A stretch of DNA of 36,420 nucleotides from Candidatus Rifleibacteriota bacterium (GTDB lineage: Bacteria > Riflebacteria > Ozemobacteria > Ozemobacterales > Ozemobacteraceae): contig JAKQQP010000225.1 of the NCBI GenBank assembly GCA_029564115.1, positions 1 to 36,420 of the forward strand, in the 5' to 3' direction. Within the stretch, counting starts at the first letter, position 1; each line of letters begins with the position of its first letter. Made by a program: the position numbers and the translations under genes. Positions 33,007 to 36,420 of the stretch are shown here, piece after piece. The notes under the pieces are model-generated. The model was not told where the DNA came from and made no database searches. It worked only from the letters and a program-made list of their open reading frames with translations.

Positions 33007-33395
33007 GATTGCGTTCCTTCGTCAAACTCCATCCAGGCAAGTAGGATCGCATGCGCCAGCGGCAGTTTGCCCATCAAAATGAGGCTGTCTGCGAGAGTTG
33101 AATGAAACAGAATCGTGTAGAGGCTGATCGGATCTTTCCAGTTGGCCACTGAAAACCAGGTCATGACGACGACGCCGACCACAACGCTTGTAGCATTGAG
33201 CAGATAAGCCCAGGTCATGGTGCGGCGGCTGAAAAACATGAACGGCAAAATCAGGGTATTGAAGAGAGGAAACAGCACGCCGATCAGGTTGAAAGCGTCT
33301 TTCGTCGGCGGATGCACGCGATAATGCAGAAAAAAACCGCCCAGGGTCATACAGAACAAACCAAAAACCGGAAACTTGATCTTTTCAGGCCACAT
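33003..33395 (-). CDS. Small four-helix membrane protein, coupled to the flavocytochrome
   Basis: I do not recognise this 130-residue protein. It has about four hydrophobic segments (about 9-24, 36-54, 62-82 and 92-120) with charged loops, and histidines within or near helices (H24, H28, H98, H115-type positions). Its stop overlaps the ATG of the flavocytochrome by four bases, so the two are translationally coupled. It may be an accessory heme or quinone-interacting subunit, or an assembly factor. No signal peptide. The ATG has a GGAG site (GAGAGGAG just upstream), giving a good start. Confidence 0.72.
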   Translation of the reverse strand: MWPEKIKFPVFGLFCMTLGGFFLHYRVHPPTKDAFNLIGVLFPLFNTLILPFMFFSRRTMTWAYLLNATSVVVGVVVMTWFSVANWKDPISLYTILFHSTLADSLILMGKLPLAHAILLAWMEFDEGTQS

Positions 33396-33429
33396 TGTTT
33401 AACTCCTCTCCATCTCTGCTGCTTTGCAA

Positions 33430-33507
33430 TTATTCTACTACTATTTCAGCAACATTGACCATGTAAAAACACAGTGACCCGAACACCACGTAATTCACGG
33501 CGAGCAT
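33430..33507 (-). CDS. Possible 25-residue single-helix membrane peptide
   Basis: The frame encodes a start Met, an amphipathic beginning, and one hydrophobic stretch (AVNYVVFGSLCFYMVNVAEIVV). AGGGA lies about 10 bases before the ATG, which is far. It sits between the decayed cstA and the small membrane gene. It could be a genuine small protein or a relic of a transporter-associated gene; support is thin. Confidence 0.25.
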   Translation of the reverse strand: MLAVNYVVFGSLCFYMVNVAEIVVE

Positions 33508-33557
33508 GCCGGCCGTTTCCCTGCCATCTGGTCTGGAACCACCAGAAACTGCTCCAT

Positions 33558-34307
33558 TCAGCCAGCCTGCCTTTCACTCTGCGCCGGGTGGCTCTGGCGA
33601 AGAATGCCGGCGGCTTCCCGGGCGAGAAATATTGCGAGCAGCAGCAGAGTGCCGCTGAGGCCGGCCATCAGGTAGCCATGCCGGCCAAGGTTATCTATTA
33701 TGACGTTTATCAGGGCGAAACAGGTAACGAGAAACATTGCCACCATCGGAACCGTTATAAACAAAGGTCGCTGATGGAAAGTGTGAAAATACCAGACGGT
33801 GATGCTCAACAATGCGATCGAGGCCAGCAACTGGTTGGCAGAACCGATTAAAACGGTTGAGGGCGATTCCGAAAACGACTGCCAGCAGAATGAACATGAG
33901 CGAAGAGCTGGCTGCAGCCGGAACGGTGGAAAAAGTTTTGGCCACGATAATTGTGAAGGCCGCAATTACCAGAGCGAGTGTAAACCAGGTAAACAGCAGA
34001 AACAGTACGCTGCCACGGTTGCCAACATGCTTTTTGATGACTTCGCCTATCGAGCGGCCATCATTGCGCACCGACACGAACAGGGCGGCAAAATCGTGCA
34101 TGGCGCCGCACCGGCGATCGAGGCAAAATGATGCCCGAGCAACACCGGTGCACGAGCCGGCACATAATCACCATCATCGCGCAGGCGATGTGCGGGCGTC
34201 AGCAGTGTGTCGTCTACACCGAATTTCTTTGCCACCCAGCGGCCATAAAGCGCATAAGCAGCGAGCAGCAAAAACAGCGAAGTCAGCAGAACAATTGAAC
34301 CACTCAT
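33558..34307 (-). pseudogene. cstA: Decayed carbon-starvation transporter gene cstA
   Basis: CstA is a large peptide/pyruvate-type membrane transporter, about 480-700 residues. Here three pieces in different frames remain. Piece 1 (from ATG at 34307) matches the N-terminus: YALYGRWVAKKFGVDD..., ending LGHHFASIAGA, then goes out of frame near 34105. Piece 2 resumes with HDFAALFVSVRNDGRSIGEV and ends at VVFGIA near 33870. Piece 3 restarts with STVLIGSANQLLASIALL and runs to the stop at 33558. Between pieces 1 and 2 about 30-40 residues normally present (the GPIIGP... segment) are missing, and between 2 and 3 most of the central transporter, some 200 or more residues. Both losses shift the frame, so no functional transporter can be made. 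The start, with its GGGG upstream, still looks intact. This could in principle be an assembly error, but two independent deletions favour real decay. Confidence 0.85.
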
Positions 34308-34399
34308 TTCCCCACCCCTGCAAAGTTTTCGATTATCTTACTCCTGCCCCGGTTAAAATGCAGCCTTTTTTAATACATGCTGACGATACAAACGGCAGA

Positions 34400-34428
34400 T
34401 TGACAGGAAACGACAGTTCTGCTACAAC
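34400..34428 (+). promoter_or_regulatory. Promoter for azlCD
   Basis: A perfect TTGACA (34400-34405) and TACAAC (34423-34428) are 17 bases apart, about 50 bases before the azlC start at 34480. The azlC ribosome binding site is weak. Confidence 0.55.
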
Positions 34429-34479
34429 AGGCGGACGGAAACAATCACTGCATTTTCAGCCAAAGCAAGAATCGTTCAA

Positions 34480-35178
34480 ATGAAGCAGAGTTTATTTTGT
34501 GGTATGCGCGACGGTATACCAGTGTGCCTGGGCTATATCATCGTTTCGATGTCGTTCGGCATGTTTGCGGTTGCGCACGGCATCCCGGTTTTTTCGACCA
34601 TTGCTTTTTCGATGACCAATATGACCTCTGCCGGGCAATTTGCCGCGGTCAATCTTGCCGGAGCCTGTGCATCCTTTACCGAAATAGGCTTTGCAACGGT
34701 TGTCGTCAATATCCGCTATGCTTTGATGAGTCTGGTTCTGTCACAAAAAATCGAAAAGATGTCGTTTTTTAAAAGAATGCTTCTGGCGGCCGGCATCACC
34801 GACGAGGTCTTCACCATTGCCTCGACCCGCGGCGAAAAAGTCAGTTTTTCCTATATGGCCGGGCTGATCATCACGCCATACATTGGCTGGTCGCTGGGCA
34901 CCATTCTGGGCGCAACCGTCAACTCGCTGATGCCGGTCTCGGTTGTCTCGGCCATGGGAATCACCCTTTACGGAATGTTCGTGGCCATCACGGTTCCGGT
35001 TGCCCGCGAAGAGCGGCCGGTGCTGTATACCCTGCTGATTGCTATTTCCCTGAGCTGTATCCTCAAATACACCCCGGTTATATCAGCTCTATCGAGCGGC
35101 TGGGCAATCATCATTGTCACGCTTTTTACTGCTGCGCTGGCGGCATTTCTCTTCACCGTCGATGAGGAACCCGCATGA
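34480..35178 (+). CDS. azlC: AzlC-family branched-chain amino acid exporter, large subunit
   Basis: This 232-residue membrane protein with about six or seven helices matches AzlC/YgaZ: it opens DGIPVCLGYIIVSMSFGMFA, and has the typical MTSAGQFAAVNLA and NIRYALMSLVLSQKI segments and TDEVFTIAS. AzlC with AzlD forms an exporter for branched-chain amino acids or related compounds. The stop overlaps the azlD start by four bases (ATGA), so the two are translated together. No regulator adjoins it. Confidence 0.9.
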   Translation: MKQSLFCGMRDGIPVCLGYIIVSMSFGMFAVAHGIPVFSTIAFSMTNMTSAGQFAAVNLAGACASFTEIGFATVVVNIRYALMSLVLSQKIEKMSFFKRMLLAAGITDEVFTIASTRGEKVSFSYMAGLIITPYIGWSLGTILGATVNSLMPVSVVSAMGITLYGMFVAITVPVAREERPVLYTLLIAISLSCILKYTPVISALSSGWAIIIVTLFTAALAAFLFTVDEEPA

Positions 35179-35480
35179 GTTATTTAAACGGTGTGATTCT
35201 GGTGACTGCCATCGTTACCTACCTGGTAAGAATGCTTCCCATCGTTTTTTTCAGACGGGAATTATCGTCGCGGCGCTTGAAGGCCTTCATGTATTACATT
35301 CCCTATGCGGTGCTCGGCTCGATGACTTTTCCGGCCATACTTGAATCGACGCGCAGCACCTTCTCAGCCGGCACCGGCTTTCTGGTCGCAATTCTGCTGG
35401 CCTATTACAACTGCGGCCTTCTGCAGACTGCGCTCGGCGCAGCAGCAGCAGTCTTCATCGTCGAATACCTGACCCTTTAG
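35175..35480 (+). CDS. azlD: AzlD-family exporter small subunit
   Basis: This 101-residue protein has four hydrophobic helices, the usual size for AzlD/YgaH. YLVRMLPIVFFRRELSSRRLKAFM and YIPYAVLGSMTFPAIL are family-typical. It completes the AzlCD exporter and its start overlaps the azlC stop. The region from 35481 to 35993 that follows has no other well-supported gene. Confidence 0.9.
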   Translation: MSYLNGVILVTAIVTYLVRMLPIVFFRRELSSRRLKAFMYYIPYAVLGSMTFPAILESTRSTFSAGTGFLVAILLAYYNCGLLQTALGAAAAVFIVEYLTL

Positions 35481-35493
35481 CGCCGAAGGTTGA

Positions 35494-35583
35494 TTACCTG
35501 ATCAATCTTTCTTTGAGAATTTCTCTGGTCAGGTTCACTTCTCTGGCTCTGCCGATGCGACATGCATCTTTATGTTTTTTCAT
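35494..35583 (-). CDS. Possible 29-residue basic peptide
   Basis: A short frame encodes a lysine/arginine-rich peptide (KKHKDACRIGRAREVN...) on the minus strand, with only a weak AGAG upstream. It could be a DNA-associated relic or chance. Support is low. Confidence 0.2.
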   Translation of the reverse strand: MKKHKDACRIGRAREVNLTREILKERLIR

Positions 35584-35845
35584 AAATCATCTCTTTTATC
35601 TCAAATCGCGATACGCGATATTTTTAAAACAAGCATAATGAGATTGATTACCAAGGCTACACAAGAAATCCCAACTGCAACCGTTTAACCGGGCCATTTC
35701 AACAAACTGTCATTATGCAGCTTCAATCGCCAAACTCAGCCCTGGTCTTAGATTTAAACAGTTCTGCCAAAATGTTCATAAGAATATCGTATAACATTAG
35801 TGAACAATTGCATGCCAATGGTATACATTTTTTACAGCAATCTGC

Positions 35846-35881
35846 CAGAAAACACAAAAGGCGACCGTTAAGGTCGCCTTT
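35846..35881 (-). terminator. Terminator, minus strand, following the tRNA 3' tail
   Basis: AAAGGCGACC (35857-35866) pairs with GGTCGCCTTT (35872-35881) over 10 bases around gttaa. On the minus strand it is followed by TTTTGTGTTTT, so it terminates leftward transcription. It starts three bases after the tRNA-like tail at 35885-35901, the arrangement of a tRNA gene with its own terminator. Confidence 0.8.
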
Positions 35882-35884
35882 GAG

Positions 35885-35901
35885 CTCCCGAGCAGGGATT
35901 T
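35885..35901 (-). other. Fragment of a tRNA gene 3' end (candidate attachment site)
   Basis: Read on the minus strand, AAATCCCTGCTCGGGAG is the tail of a tRNA: the end of the T-loop, T-stem CCCTG, acceptor CTCGGGA and discriminator G. The body of the tRNA is absent to the right: the adjoining sequence is AT-rich and has no D- or anticodon arm. This is what remains when an element integrates in a tRNA 3' end and carries a replacement tail at its other end. The rest of the tRNA would lie beyond the window. The discriminator G hints at an Asn-like tRNA, but too little is left to name it. Confidence 0.5.
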
Positions 35902-35958
35902 AAATTATTCAGCAAACCATCTTCCAGAAAAGGAAATTCTCATCAATCACCAAATTTA

Positions 35959-35978
35959 TATACCCATATCTATACCCA
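35959..35978. repeat. Direct repeat TATACCCA, 12-base period
   Basis: TATACCCA occurs at 35959-35966 and 35971-35978. It lies between the tRNA tail and the HEPN gene, where an integrase's arm-type sites would be expected. It may be chance in an AT-rich stretch. Confidence 0.4.
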
Positions 35979-35992
35979 AAAATCGACGAGGG

Positions 35993-36420
35993 TCATGGTT
36001 CAAAACCCGGGCTAACTTTCTTCAGCCATTTTTCGACTTCAACCCTCAGTTCTTCTGTAAACTCTATCAACTCATCTGCATCTTTATCTGTGGCGCCGCC
36101 GACATAATCGTATTCAACAGTGTTTCGCTTTGTTCTGCATGTATCGAGGTAGATAGCATCGTCCTGCCATTTGTCTCCGAGAATTAACGGAAGAGCCTGC
36201 AAAGTTCTATAATGAGCCAAAGATTTTTCCGGCCGATAGCCTGAAGAATAAAGCAAAATAGTGCAAAGCTTAAGAGCGGCGTTATAAGCAATACCAAAAC
36301 GCCAGTCAGAAGAAAGATTACTTTGCCTGGCATCTTCCAGGTCTCTTGCAACTATTGCCAGCAGGTTTTGAATCTCCTGACCGCTTGTCTTATGCGGTCT
36401 TAGCCAGCCATTTTTAGCCC
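35993..36420 (-). CDS. HEPN-domain protein (partial, cut by the window edge)
   Basis: The open frame runs from the stop at 35993 to the window end without interruption (142 codons), so the start lies further right. It is a compact all-helical HEPN-type domain: the DWRFGIAYNAALKL segment, a YSSGYRPEKSLAHYRTLQALP stretch, and a TKRNTVEYDYV motif at the usual position of the HEPN RN-x-x-x-H catalytic site. Here the histidine is replaced by tyrosine (RNTVEY). HEPN proteins pair with MNT nucleotidyltransferases as toxin-antitoxin modules, and others are RNA-binding or inactive. The partner, if any, lies outside. It sits next to a tRNA 3' tail, suggesting that it is part of an integrated element. 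Confidence 0.8.
   Translation of the reverse strand, partial: AKNGWLRPHKTSGQEIQNLLAIVARDLEDARQSNLSSDWRFGIAYNAALKLCTILLYSSGYRPEKSLAHYRTLQALPLILGDKWQDDAIYLDTCRTKRNTVEYDYVGGATDKDADELIEFTEELRVEVEKWLKKVSPGFEP

Noticed and set aside
35715..35903. 62-residue open frame on the plus strand
   Set aside because: It ends across the terminator and the tRNA tail, has no ribosome binding site, and is not protein-like.
35998..36015. T-arm-like GGTTCAAAACCC sequence near the end of the HEPN gene
   Set aside because: The bases flanking the supposed loop do not pair as a five-base T-stem, so no tRNA is supported there.
1..36420. CRISPR arrays, insertion sequences, complete tRNA or rRNA genes
   Set aside because: I saw no regularly spaced repeats, no transposase-like frame with terminal repeats, and no complete tRNA or rRNA signature on either strand.

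Overview
The window is 36.4 kb of mid-GC bacterial chromosome carrying about 24 protein genes, one decayed gene and one gene cut by the right edge. An OprB-like outer-membrane porin, exported proteins and a UshA-type nucleotidase indicate a diderm (Gram-negative) cell. I cannot fix the phylum from sequence alone. The mix of anaerobic-type purine catabolism genes, a monomeric isocitrate dehydrogenase and many conserved enzymes with unfamiliar neighbours would fit a little-studied lineage.

Left part (1-12.4 kb). An AT-rich spacer carries a strong leftward promoter of the stable-RNA type. Next come 8-oxoguanine deaminase, a 1390-residue SNF2-family ATPase, SsnA, a PAS/GAF/receiver regulator that has kept its phospho-acceptor helix but has no ATPase domain, and, on the opposite strand, ygeY-ygeW. 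SsnA, YgeW and YgeY belong to the anaerobic purine/urate catabolic set known from E. coli and gut anaerobes. The deaminase turns 8-oxoguanine into urate, so it could feed that set (inference).

Middle (12.6-26.3 kb). Here are an exported coiled-coil protein of unknown role, monomeric NADP isocitrate dehydrogenase, a CorC/HlyC-type membrane protein, a MATE exporter, a GNAT-tldD-tldE group, an ABC1/UbiB-like kinase and a secreted 5'-nucleotidase.

Right part (26.4-36.4 kb). A compact three-gene operon encodes a DsrE-family protein, a B12-binding sensor with CarH-type motifs but no DNA-binding domain, and a SpoIIE/RsbU-type PP2C phosphatase whose start codon overlaps the sensor's stop. This is the best candidate for an undescribed signalling system: a light- or cobalamin-controlled phosphatase. 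Divergent from it is a DtxR-FeoA fusion regulator with a four-cysteine linker, then the porin. A ferric-reductase-like flavocytochrome is translationally coupled to a small membrane protein. A carbon-starvation transporter gene (cstA) has decayed by two internal deletions. An azlCD amino-acid exporter follows. The right edge looks like the boundary of an integrated element: the 3' tail of a tRNA gene with its terminator, short direct repeats, and then a HEPN-domain gene running off the window. No CRISPR array, rRNA gene, complete tRNA or transposase was seen.
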